A stretch of DNA of 64,000 bases from Streptomyces caniscabiei. GTDB taxonomy: Bacteria; Actinomycetota; Actinomycetes; Streptomycetales; Streptomycetaceae. The DNA lies in assembly GCF_014930365.1 (NCBI RefSeq), contig NZ_JABXWI010000025.1, positions 1 through 64,000 of the forward strand, in the 5' to 3' direction. Positions 34,454 to 42,549 of this stretch are shown one piece after another (the first letter of the stretch is position 1; each line of letters starts with the position of its first letter). The position numbers were made by a program, and so were the translations under genes. The notes under the pieces were generated by a model. The model was not told the origin of the DNA, ran no database searches, and saw only the letters and a list, made by a program, of their open reading frames with translations.

Positions 34454-36670
34454 ATGTCCATTTCCAGTACTGATCACGTCGTCGTGCCCGAGAACGGCGA
34501 GAACGACTCGGTCGAGACGGCGGCCCCCGAGGCCACCTTCGCGGACCTCGGTCTCCCCGAGGGCGTCGTGCGCAAGCTCGCGCAGAACGGCGTGACCACC
34601 CCCTTCCCGATCCAGGCCGCGACCATCCCGGACGCCCTGGCCGGCAAGGACATCCTCGGCCGTGGCCGCACCGGCTCCGGCAAGACCCTCTCCTTCGGTC
34701 TGCCGACCCTGGCGACGCTCGCCGGCGGCCGCACCGAGAAGCACAAGCCCCGCGCCGTCATCCTCACCCCGACCCGTGAGCTCGCGATGCAGGTCGCGGA
34801 CGCGCTCCAGCCGTACGGCGACGTCCTCGGTCTGAAGATGAAGGTCGTCTGCGGCGGTACCTCCATGGGCAACCAGATCTACGCCCTGGAGCGCGGCGTC
34901 GACGTCCTCGTCGCCACCCCCGGCCGCCTCCGCGACCTCATCAACCGCGGCGCCTGCTCGCTGGAGAACGTCCAGATCGCCGTCCTCGACGAGGCCGACC
35001 AGATGTCGGACCTGGGCTTCCTGCCCGAGGTCACCGAGCTGCTCGACCAGGTCCCGGCCGGCGGCCAGCGGATGCTGTTCTCCGCGACCATGGAGAACGA
35101 GATCTCCACGCTGGTCAAGCGCTACCTGAGCAACCCGGTCACGCACGAGGTCGACAGCGCCCAGGGCAACGTCACGACCATGTCGCACCACATCCTGATC
35201 GTGAAGCCCAAGGACAAGGCGCCGGTCACGGCCGCCATCGCCTCCCGCAAGGGCCGCACGATCATCTTCGTCCGCACCCAGCTCGGTGCCGACCGTATCG
35301 CCGAGCAGCTGTGCGACTCCGGCGTGAAGGCCGACGCGCTGCACGGCGGTATGACGCAGGGTGCGCGTACCCGGGTGCTGGAGGACTTCAAGAAGGGCTA
35401 CGTCAACGCGCTCGTCGCGACCGACGTCGCTGCCCGAGGCATCCACGTCGACGGCATCGACCTCGTCCTCAACGTGGACCCGGCCGGTGACCACAAGGAC
35501 TACCTGCACCGGGCCGGCCGTACGGCGCGTGCCGGGCGTACGGGCACGGTCGTGTCCCTCTCCCTGCCGCACCAGCGTCGGCAGATCTTCCGGCTGATGG
35601 AGGACGCGGGCGTCGACGCCGGGCGTCACATCATCCAGGGTGGTTCGACGTTCGACCCCGAGGTCGCCGAGATCACGGGCGCCCGGTCGATGACCGAGGT
35701 CCAGGCCGAGTCCGCCGGCAACGCCGCGCAGCAGGCCGAGCGTGATGTCGCTCAGCTCAGCAAGGAGTTGGAGCGGGCCACGCGCCGCGCCGCGGAGCTG
35801 CGCGAGGAGGCCGACCGGCTGACCGCGCGGGCCGCCCGGGAGCGGGGCGAGGACCCGGCGGCGGCCGTCGCCGCCACCTCCGGGGCCGCCACCGCCGTGG
35901 TCGAGGCCGAGGGTGCGACGCCGGTCGAGGCTCCGGCCGCGATCGCCGAGCAGCCGGTGCACGAGCGGCCCGCGCGCCGCGAGGAGCGGGGCAACGGCTA
36001 CGGCAGCGGCGGTTTCGACCGCCGTGACAACGACCGTGGCGAGCGGGGCGACCGTGGCGGGTTCCGCCGGGACGACCGCCGTGACGGTGAGCGCGGTGGC
36101 TTCGACCGCCGTGACGACCGTCGTGACGGCGACCGTGGTGGACGTTCCTTCGAGCGTCGTGACAACGACCGCGGCGGTTTCCGCCGGGACAACGACCGTG
36201 GTGGACGTTCCTTCGAGCGTCGTGACAACGACCGCGGCGGTTTCCGCCGGGACAACGACCGTCGTGACGGCGACCGTGGCGGGCGTTCCTTCGACCGCGA
36301 CCGCAACGACCGGGGTGGCTTCCGCCGGGACAACAACGAGCGTGGCGGCTTCGAGCGTCGTGACGGTGAGCGCGGTGGCCGTTCGTTCGAGCGTCGTGAC
36401 AACGACCGTGGTGGGTTCCGCCGGGACAACGACCGCGGCGGCCGCTCCTTCGAGCGTCGTGACGAGCGTGGCGGGCACCGGGGCAGCGACCGTCCCTTCA
36501 ACCGCGACCGCCAGGGCGAGCGTCCGGGCTTCCGCTCCGGCGGCCACGAGCGCCCGTACGGCCGTCGTGACGACCACCGAGGCAGCGGCACCGGCACCGG
36601 CACCGGCACCGGCACCGGCTCCTCCTTCGGCCGTCGTGACGACAAGCCGCGCTGGAAGCGCAACGGCTGA
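34454..36670 (+). CDS. DEAD-box ATP-dependent RNA helicase with Arg/Asp/Gly repeat tail
   Basis: 738 residues. The helicase core spans about residues 25-395: Q motif 'VTTPFPIQAATIP', I 'GRGRTGSGKTLSFGLP', Ia 'LTPTRELAMQ', II 'IAVLDEADQMSDLGFLPE', III 'FSATMENE', IV 'IIFVRTQLGADR', V 'ATDVAARGIHVDGID' and VI 'HRAGRTARAGR'. A helical/acidic spacer follows, then a C-terminal tail of over 200 residues made of repeated RRDNDRGGF/RSFE-like units. Such tails bind RNA and help form condensates in other DEAD-box proteins. It probably acts in ribosome assembly or RNA decay at low temperature. The ATG at 34454 gives 'MSISSTDH'; the upstream frame is leader. Confidence 0.95.
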   Translation: MSISSTDHVVVPENGENDSVETAAPEATFADLGLPEGVVRKLAQNGVTTPFPIQAATIPDALAGKDILGRGRTGSGKTLSFGLPTLATLAGGRTEKHKPRAVILTPTRELAMQVADALQPYGDVLGLKMKVVCGGTSMGNQIYALERGVDVLVATPGRLRDLINRGACSLENVQIAVLDEADQMSDLGFLPEVTELLDQVPAGGQRMLFSATMENEISTLVKRYLSNPVTHEVDSAQGNVTTMSHHILIVKPKDKAPVTAAIASRKGRTIIFVRTQLGADRIAEQLCDSGVKADALHGGMTQGARTRVLEDFKKGYVNALVATDVAARGIHVDGIDLVLNVDPAGDHKDYLHRAGRTARAGRTGTVVSLSLPHQRRQIFRLMEDAGVDAGRHIIQGGSTFDPEVAEITGARSMTEVQAESAGNAAQQAERDVAQLSKELERATRRAAELREEADRLTARAARERGEDPAAAVAATSGAATAVVEAEGATPVEAPAAIAEQPVHERPARREERGNGYGSGGFDRRDNDRGERGDRGGFRRDDRRDGERGGFDRRDDRRDGDRGGRSFERRDNDRGGFRRDNDRGGRSFERRDNDRGGFRRDNDRRDGDRGGRSFDRDRNDRGGFRRDNNERGGFERRDGERGGRSFERRDNDRGGFRRDNDRGGRSFERRDERGGHRGSDRPFNRDRQGERPGFRSGGHERPYGRRDDHRGSGTGTGTGTGTGSSFGRRDDKPRWKRNG
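36000..36600 (+). repeat. imperfect minisatellite coding for RRDNDRGGFRRDNDRGG-type units
   Basis: Units of about 21-63 bp built from GACAACGACCG, GGCGGTTTCCGCCGGGAC and TCCTTCGAGCGTCGT recur many times; for example, two nearly identical blocks run 36145-36195 and 36205-36258. At the end there is a (GGCACC)n run near 36585-36618 encoding Gly-Thr repeats. Length variation between strains is likely. Confidence 0.85.
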
Positions 36671-36686
36671 CGGTAAGTGAGACAGC

Positions 36687-36722
36687 GAAGGGCCCGTACG
36701 ACTCCGGTCGTACGGGCCCTTC
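36687..36722. terminator. perfect 16-bp hairpin after the DEAD-box helicase gene
   Basis: Arms 36687-36702 and 36707-36722 (GAAGGGCCCGTACGAC type) pair fully with a 4-nt loop, 17 nt after the stop. Confidence 0.9.
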
Positions 36723-36794
36723 GGCCTTGGTTCCGCCGGTTTTCGGCCATGGTGTGGCGCATGTCACGTCCCTGGAGAGGGAATTGCTGGGGGC

Positions 36795-38357
36795 ATGACA
36801 GATGACGACATAGCCCGTGGGGCAGCCGGGGCTTCGGTCCCGGACTCTGTGTCGGTCTCGGTGTCCGACGAGGAGCGGCTCGCCCAGCTGGGCTACACGC
36901 AGGTCCTCGCCCGCCGTATGTCCGCGTTCTCCAACTACGCGGTCTCCTTCACGATCATCTCGGTCCTGTCCGGCTGTATGACGCTCTACCTCTTCGGCAT
37001 GAACACCGGCGGGCCCGCGGTGATCACCTGGGGCTGGGTCGCGGTCGGTCTGATGACGCTCTTCGTGGGTCTGGCCATGGCCGAGATCTGCTCGGCCTAC
37101 CCGACCTCCGCCGGCCTGTACTTCTGGGCGCACCGACTGGCCCCGGCCCGCAGTGCGGCGGCCTGGGCGTGGTTCACGGGCTGGTTCAACGTGCTCGGCC
37201 AGGTGGCCGTGACCGCCGGCATCGACTTCGGCGCGGCGTCCTTCCTGGCGGCCTATCTGAACCTGGAGTTCGGCTTCGAGGTGACCCCGGGCCGGACCAT
37301 CCTCCTCTTCGCCGCGATCCTGCTGCTGCACGGCCTGCTGAACACCTTCGGCGTCGGGATCGTCGGACTGCTGAACAGCATCAGCGTGTGGTGGCACGTG
37401 GTGGGTGTGGTCGTCATCGTCGGTGCGCTCGTCATCGTCCCGGACAGCCACCAGTCGGCGTCCTTCGTGTTCACCGAGTTCGTCAACGAGACGGGCTGGG
37501 GCAGCGGGCTGTACGTGGTGCTGCTGGGGCTGCTGATGGCGCAGTACACCTTCACCGGGTACGACGCCTCCGCCCATATGACCGAGGAGACGCACGACGC
37601 GTCGACGGCCGGCCCGAAGGGCATCGTCCAGTCCATCTGGACGTCCTGGGTGGCGGGCTTCGTCCTGCTCCTCGGCTTCACCTTCGCCATCCAGTCCTAC
37701 GACGGCGCCCGCGAGTCGGCGACCGGGGTGCCCCCCGCGCAGATCCTGCTCGACGCCCTCGGCGCGACCGGCGGCAAGCTGCTCCTGCTCGTCATCATCG
37801 GCGCCCAGCTGTTCTGCGGCATGGCCTCCGTCACCGCCAACAGCCGCATGATCTACGCCTTCTCGCGCGACGGCGCCCTGCCGTTCTCGCACGTCTGGCA
37901 CACGGTCAGCCCGCGCACCCGCACCCCCGTGGCGGCGGTCTGGCTGGCGGCGGGCGGCGCGCTCGTCCTCGGCCTCCCGTATCTGATCAATGTCACCGCG
38001 TACGCCGCCGTCACCTCGATCGCGGTGATCGGCCTCTACATCGCGTACGTCATCCCGACCCTGCTGCGGCTGCGCAAGGGCGACGCGTTCGAGCGCGGGC
38101 CCTGGCACCTGGGGCGCTGGTCGCGGGTGATCGGGCTGATCGCGGTGGTCTGGGTCGTCTTCATCACCGTCCTGTTCATGCTCCCGCAGCTCTCCCCGGT
38201 CACCTGGGAGAACTTCAACTACGCCCCCGTCGCCGTGCTCGTGGTGCTGGGCTTCGCGGCGATCTGGTGGGCCGCGTCCGCCCGCCACTGGTTCCTCAAC
38301 CCCGAACACGCGCGCAGTGTGGCGCGGAAGGGGGCGCCGGAGCCGATCGATCCGTGA
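36795..38357 (+). CDS. APC-family amino acid permease
   Basis: 520 residues with about 12 membrane helices from residue 48 onward. The APC signature region 'SFTIISVLSGCMTLYLFGM' and 'GLAMAEICSAYPTSAGLYFW' resembles GABA/polyamine-type permeases (TM1 with its GCMT break, TM2-3 with AEICSAYPTSGGLYFW-like motif). 'TGYDASAHMTEETHDAS' between helices is typical of the BAT1/GabP-like branch. It should import an amino acid or related amine by proton symport; the substrate is not decidable. It is monocistronic, followed by the tRNA-Lys attachment site. Confidence 0.92.
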   Translation: MTDDDIARGAAGASVPDSVSVSVSDEERLAQLGYTQVLARRMSAFSNYAVSFTIISVLSGCMTLYLFGMNTGGPAVITWGWVAVGLMTLFVGLAMAEICSAYPTSAGLYFWAHRLAPARSAAAWAWFTGWFNVLGQVAVTAGIDFGAASFLAAYLNLEFGFEVTPGRTILLFAAILLLHGLLNTFGVGIVGLLNSISVWWHVVGVVVIVGALVIVPDSHQSASFVFTEFVNETGWGSGLYVVLLGLLMAQYTFTGYDASAHMTEETHDASTAGPKGIVQSIWTSWVAGFVLLLGFTFAIQSYDGARESATGVPPAQILLDALGATGGKLLLLVIIGAQLFCGMASVTANSRMIYAFSRDGALPFSHVWHTVSPRTRTPVAAVWLAAGGALVLGLPYLINVTAYAAVTSIAVIGLYIAYVIPTLLRLRKGDAFERGPWHLGRWSRVIGLIAVVWVVFITVLFMLPQLSPVTWENFNYAPVAVLVVLGFAAIWWAASARHWFLNPEHARSVARKGAPEPIDP

Positions 38358-38589
38358 TCCCGTGACCGGGCCCGGGCTCCCGCGCGTTCGTGAACCCGTG
38401 ACCGGGCCCGGGCTCCCGTGGTACTTCGCCATCGGGTCACGGCCCGGTCAACTCGCCCGACTCCCGCCGATCTTCCGTCCGTTCTGTTCTGCGGCGAACC
38501 TTTTTACGGCCCTTCGACGCGGCCGGGTCACCGATACCCGATCGGACTCCCGGCCACGTCCGGCTATGCTCGTGGGGGCAACATCGTCT

Positions 38590-38662
38590 GGGCCCTTAGC
38601 TCAATTGGCAGAGCAGTGGACTTTTAATCCATTGGTTGTGGGTTCGAGTCCCACAGGGCCTA
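38590..38662 (+). tRNA. tRNA-Lys(TTT), element attachment site
   Basis: 73 nt. Anticodon stem GTGGA/TCCAT around CTTTTAA gives anticodon TTT; the T-arm GTGGG-TTCGAGT-CCCAC is perfect and the discriminator is A. The acceptor GGGCCCT pairs with AGGGCCT, so position 1-72 is G-U rather than G-C. Integrase genes and an integrase remnant lie just downstream, so this tRNA is the likely attL; its 3' half would then be supplied by the element. Confidence 0.93.
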
Positions 38663-38689
38663 CGGTTCGCGGGTGGGGGTTACCCCTTC

Positions 38690-38804
38690 TGACCTGCAGT
38701 GCAGCGTCCGAGTCGACTTCGGTCGGGTCGGGCGCTGTGGCGTTTCCGGGGTTCGGCGTGAGCGATGCGTGAGCGGATGTGTCCGTGGCCTGCGGGTCGG
38801 CCGC
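38690..38804 (-). pseudogene. remnant of an integrase gene 3' end beside tRNA-Lys
   Basis: On the minus strand the frame reads 'AADPQATDTSAHASLTPNPG', close to the last residues of the full integrase ('AADPQAADTSAHASRTQGPE'). The DNA at 38767-38804 matches 42578-42615 at 35 of 38 positions. Only the C-terminal tail is present, with no catalytic part, and there is no stop before the tRNA. It is the trace of an older or related integrase, or of a duplication made when the WD40 gene arrived. Confidence 0.75.
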
Positions 38805-38890
38805 CCGCGTCTGGTGGTTGCTGGTCGATGACGAACGGGTGTGCATAGAGTCGGCGGCACGTTTGGTGATCTGTCGAGGTGGGGGCACGG

Positions 38891-41800
38891 GTGGATCGTC
38901 GTCCGGTAAAGCTTGTCGCGGATGTTCTGATCATGTTGGTCGGTGCTCTGCTGGGCATCGCGACCAACTACGCCACTGACGACACGGATACCGCGCCCTG
39001 GGGGCTGCGTGTGCTGCGGGAGTGGTCGGTACCGCTGATCGTGCTCGCGCTCGTGCTTCTGGTCGCGGGGCAGGTGTGGCTGCATCTCCTGGAGCGCCCC
39101 GCTGCGATCCGGCGGAAGTGGAATGCCGCCCAGCCGCCTTATCCCGGTCTGGAGGCATTCACCGAAGACGACGCCGGAGTGTTCTTCGGCCGGGACCCGG
39201 AGATCAGGGATCTTGTCGGCAGGCTGCATCCCTCCGTACCGGCTCGTGCGCACCGGTTCGTCGGTGTGATCGGTCCCTCCGGCAGTGGGAAGTCCTCGTT
39301 GGTGTTGGCCGGGCTGCTGCCGGCTCTCAGACGGCGGCGAGGGCACTGGGAGATCGTGCCACCCTGCGCTCCGGGTACCGATCCACTGACCAGTCTGGCG
39401 TCGAGTCTGGCCGCGACGCGGATGGACATGACCGTAGAGCAGGTGCGGGCGGAGTTGGCCGGGGGCGCTGTGGGCCTCAGGCGGTGTACGGATCGGCTGC
39501 GTGCCATGCGGGGTGGGCGGGCTGTGCCGCTGCTGCTGGTCATCGACCAGCTTGAGGAGATCTTCACGCTGAGCGGGGAGCAGGAGCGGGAGACCTTCCT
39601 CTCTCTGATCAGGGATGCGATCGCCGCAGATCCTCTGCTGTGGGTGGTGGCCACGTTGCGGTCGGACTTCCTCACGGATTTCCTGGAGAGCGGGCACGCC
39701 GAGTTGGTGCGGCAACCGACGCTGGTGGGAGTGCTCGGGCGTCCGGAGTTGCTGCAGGTGATCGAGAAACCGGCCGCGTGCGCGGGCATGGCCTTCGCAC
39801 CGGGGGTCACCGCTGTGATGGTGGACGACGCCGGAGGCGGCGACGCGCTGCCGTTGCTCGCGTACACGCTCCAGGAGCTGTATCTGCGGGTAGGCGCCGG
39901 CGGCACTGTGACGTCGGAGGACTACCGCAGTCTGGGCGGTGTCGCCGGGACGCTGTCTGAACAGGCCAACCGGATCACCGCGGAGCTGCGGGCGTCGGAC
40001 GGGGACGCTCCTGTGCTTACGACCCTGCTGAAGTTCGTCACCCTGGAGCACGGTGAGCCGACCCGCCGCCGCGTCGAACGCGGACACCTCACGGAGCGGG
40101 AGCGCGCCGTGGCCGAGGCGTTCGTCGTCGGCCGGCTGCTCACCGGTGCTGACGGCGTCCTGGACGTAGCCCATGAGGCGCTGTTCCGTCAGTGGCCGCC
40201 GCTGCGCCAGGCTGTCGCGGCTCGCACGGAGGAGCTTCGTCACCGTACGGAGCTGGAACGGTGGGCGCGGGACTGGGAGCGCTCGGCCCGCCAGGAGGCG
40301 TATCTGCTGAACGGCGAGCGGCTGCGCGTCGCGCGCCAATGGGTGGATGAGGCGGACGGCTCCCTGGCCGACGTGCCGCTCGTGGCTGAGTTCCTGGAGA
40401 GTTCGGCCCGTTTGGATCGAGCGTCCCTGGAGCGGCTCGCCGACGCGGTGGCCGTGCGTGTGATGGAGATCGCCACGAGTGATCCGGAGTTGGCGATCCT
40501 GGGTGCGCTTGCTGCCCTTGAGGAGTGCGCCCCGACTTCGGCCGCCCAACAGGCGCTGCACACCGCCCTCAACGCCTCTCGGGTACGGGCGGTCCTCCGC
40601 GGCCACGGGCAGGACATCAACGCTGTGACCTGGTCACCGGACGGAGCCCGCCTGGCCACCGGCTCCGACGACGGGACGATACGGGTCTGGAACACAGAGC
40701 GGTCCGCTGATCCAGTCGTCCTCACGCCCGGTGGCGGCGGTCACCGGGTGCAGTCGGTGGCCTGGTCGCCCGACGGGAAGCACCTCGCGAGCGGCTCCCG
40801 GGACGGCACCGCCACCGTGTGGGACGTCGAGACCGGGACCGAGGCCGGTCTGCTCACCGGGCATGACGAGGCGATCGAGAGCATCGTGTGGGCATCGGAC
40901 GGAGAACGGCTGGCCACGGCGAGCGGTGACCGCACCGTACGGCTCTGGGACGTGGCGAACTTGGTGGAGGTGGCCCGGTTCACCGGCCACGAGCGGACCG
41001 TGTGGGATGTGGCGTGGTCTCCCGATGGGCGGAAGCTCGCCAGCGCGTCGGACGACGGCACGGTGCGTGTCTGGTCCTCGGCCAGCGGCCGCGAAGTCGC
41101 CGTTCTGGCACGGCACCGGGCCGGGGTCTCGGCTGTGGCGTGGTCGCCCGACGGCCGGCTGCTCGCTTCGGTGTCGGAGGACCGTATGGTCTTCGTCTCG
41201 GCCGTCGCCGAAGCCGAAGCCCCTCCGGGAACCCCTGGTACGGGGGCGCTGCGGAGGCAGTTGGAATGCAGGGAGAAACTGAGCTGTGTCGCGTGGTCCC
41301 CTGACGGACGGCGTCTTGCCGTGGGCGACGAAGTCCGAACAGCCCTCATCTGGGACCTGGACACCGACGAGCAGACACTGCTGCCCGGTCACACCGACAG
41401 CATCAACGGCATTGCCTGGAACGGCTCTCGGATAGCCACTGTCTCCCGCGACAGGACCGTTGCCGTCTGGGACAGCACCGCGCCCGGCGGACAGAGCAGC
41501 ACCCTGCTCGGCCACAAGGGATCGGTCGTGAACGTCTCTTGGGCTCCGTGCGGCACCCGTCTCGCCACCGCATCCCAGGACGGTACGGCAGTGGTCTGGG
41601 ATGTCGACCGAGGCTCGGCGGTGGCGTCCCTCAGTCATGCAGGGGACGTGTCCGACGCGGCCTGGTCACCCGACAGCACACGGCTGGTCACGGTTTCCCA
41701 AGGAGGCGCCGCCACCGTATGGAACGTCGGCGACGGGACCGAACTCTTGCTGCTTCGCGGTCACCGTGACGAGATAACGAGCGCCGCCTGGTCGCCTGAC

Positions 41801-42457
41801 GGCACGCGGATCGCCACGACATCGCGGGACCGCACCGCTCGCCTGTGGAACGTGGTGGATGGCGCCGAACTCATGGTGCTCCAGGGCCGGGACCAATGGC
41901 TCGGTGGTGCCGCGTGGTCTCCCGACAGCCGCCATCTCGCCACGTCGTTGACGGACAGGGCGCTCTGCGTCTGGGACCTCGAAGCGGGAACCCTTGCGAC
42001 AACGCTCCACGGTCACACGGACTATGTGTGGAGCATCGCGTGGTCTCCCGAGGGACAGCGGCTCGCCACCGGCTCCCGGGACAACACCGTCCGTATCTGG
42101 GACCCCTTCACCGGCACCGAACTGCACACCATGACCGGCCACCGGGAACGGGTCCAAGGTGTTGCCTGGTCTCCCGACGGCGCTTGTCTCGCCACCGCGT
42201 CCTGGGACCGGACTATTCGGCTGTGGAACCCCGCCGACGGCCAGGAGCTGAAGGTGATCGGAGTCCATGACGATCAGGTGAACGGCTTGGCCTGGCACCC
42301 CGACGGCTCGCTCCTGGCCACGGTCTCCCGCGACCGCACCGTCAGGATCTGGGATCCGTCCACAGATCTCGACACCCTGCTCGGCTCGGCTCGTACACGT
42401 GTCTTCCGGCAACTCACCGGGGACGAACGGCAGGGCTTTCTTCTCCCGAGCCGGTGA
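38891..42457 (+). CDS. membrane-anchored nSTAND1 NTPase with 14 WD40 repeats
   Basis: 1188 residues. Two membrane helices at the N-terminus (about residues 8-26 and 46-66) are followed by 'YPGLEAFTEDDAGVFFGRD', the usual lead-in to an nSTAND1 NTPase domain. Walker A 'GPSGSGKSS' is at 128-136 and the STAND-type Walker B 'LLLVIDQLEEIF' near 215-224. From about residue 568 to the end are 14 WD40 repeats of the 'VAWSPDGxxLATxSxDxTVRxWD' type, enough for two seven-bladed propellers. STAND proteins are switches that oligomerise on ligand binding; several are phage sensors, and WD40 parts usually bind the trigger. No separate effector domain is visible. The GTG at 38891 follows GAGGTGGGGG. It is cargo between tRNA-Lys and the integrase. 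Confidence 0.93.
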   Translation: MDRRPVKLVADVLIMLVGALLGIATNYATDDTDTAPWGLRVLREWSVPLIVLALVLLVAGQVWLHLLERPAAIRRKWNAAQPPYPGLEAFTEDDAGVFFGRDPEIRDLVGRLHPSVPARAHRFVGVIGPSGSGKSSLVLAGLLPALRRRRGHWEIVPPCAPGTDPLTSLASSLAATRMDMTVEQVRAELAGGAVGLRRCTDRLRAMRGGRAVPLLLVIDQLEEIFTLSGEQERETFLSLIRDAIAADPLLWVVATLRSDFLTDFLESGHAELVRQPTLVGVLGRPELLQVIEKPAACAGMAFAPGVTAVMVDDAGGGDALPLLAYTLQELYLRVGAGGTVTSEDYRSLGGVAGTLSEQANRITAELRASDGDAPVLTTLLKFVTLEHGEPTRRRVERGHLTERERAVAEAFVVGRLLTGADGVLDVAHEALFRQWPPLRQAVAARTEELRHRTELERWARDWERSARQEAYLLNGERLRVARQWVDEADGSLADVPLVAEFLESSARLDRASLERLADAVAVRVMEIATSDPELAILGALAALEECAPTSAAQQALHTALNASRVRAVLRGHGQDINAVTWSPDGARLATGSDDGTIRVWNTERSADPVVLTPGGGGHRVQSVAWSPDGKHLASGSRDGTATVWDVETGTEAGLLTGHDEAIESIVWASDGERLATASGDRTVRLWDVANLVEVARFTGHERTVWDVAWSPDGRKLASASDDGTVRVWSSASGREVAVLARHRAGVSAVAWSPDGRLLASVSEDRMVFVSAVAEAEAPPGTPGTGALRRQLECREKLSCVAWSPDGRRLAVGDEVRTALIWDLDTDEQTLLPGHTDSINGIAWNGSRIATVSRDRTVAVWDSTAPGGQSSTLLGHKGSVVNVSWAPCGTRLATASQDGTAVVWDVDRGSAVASLSHAGDVSDAAWSPDSTRLVTVSQGGAATVWNVGDGTELLLLRGHRDEITSAAWSPDGTRIATTSRDRTARLWNVVDGAELMVLQGRDQWLGGAAWSPDSRHLATSLTDRALCVWDLEAGTLATTLHGHTDYVWSIAWSPEGQRLATGSRDNTVRIWDPFTGTELHTMTGHRERVQGVAWSPDGACLATASWDRTIRLWNPADGQELKVIGVHDDQVNGLAWHPDGSLLATVSRDRTVRIWDPSTDLDTLLGSARTRVFRQLTGDERQGFLLPSR

Positions 42458-42549
42458 ATTCACGGTCCGGCAGCTGCCGGACACGGGAGGGGATCGTCCC
42501 TGGCCTGATACGCCGCGCGAGGGTCGGCTTCGGCCGCCTCAGCCGTTGC

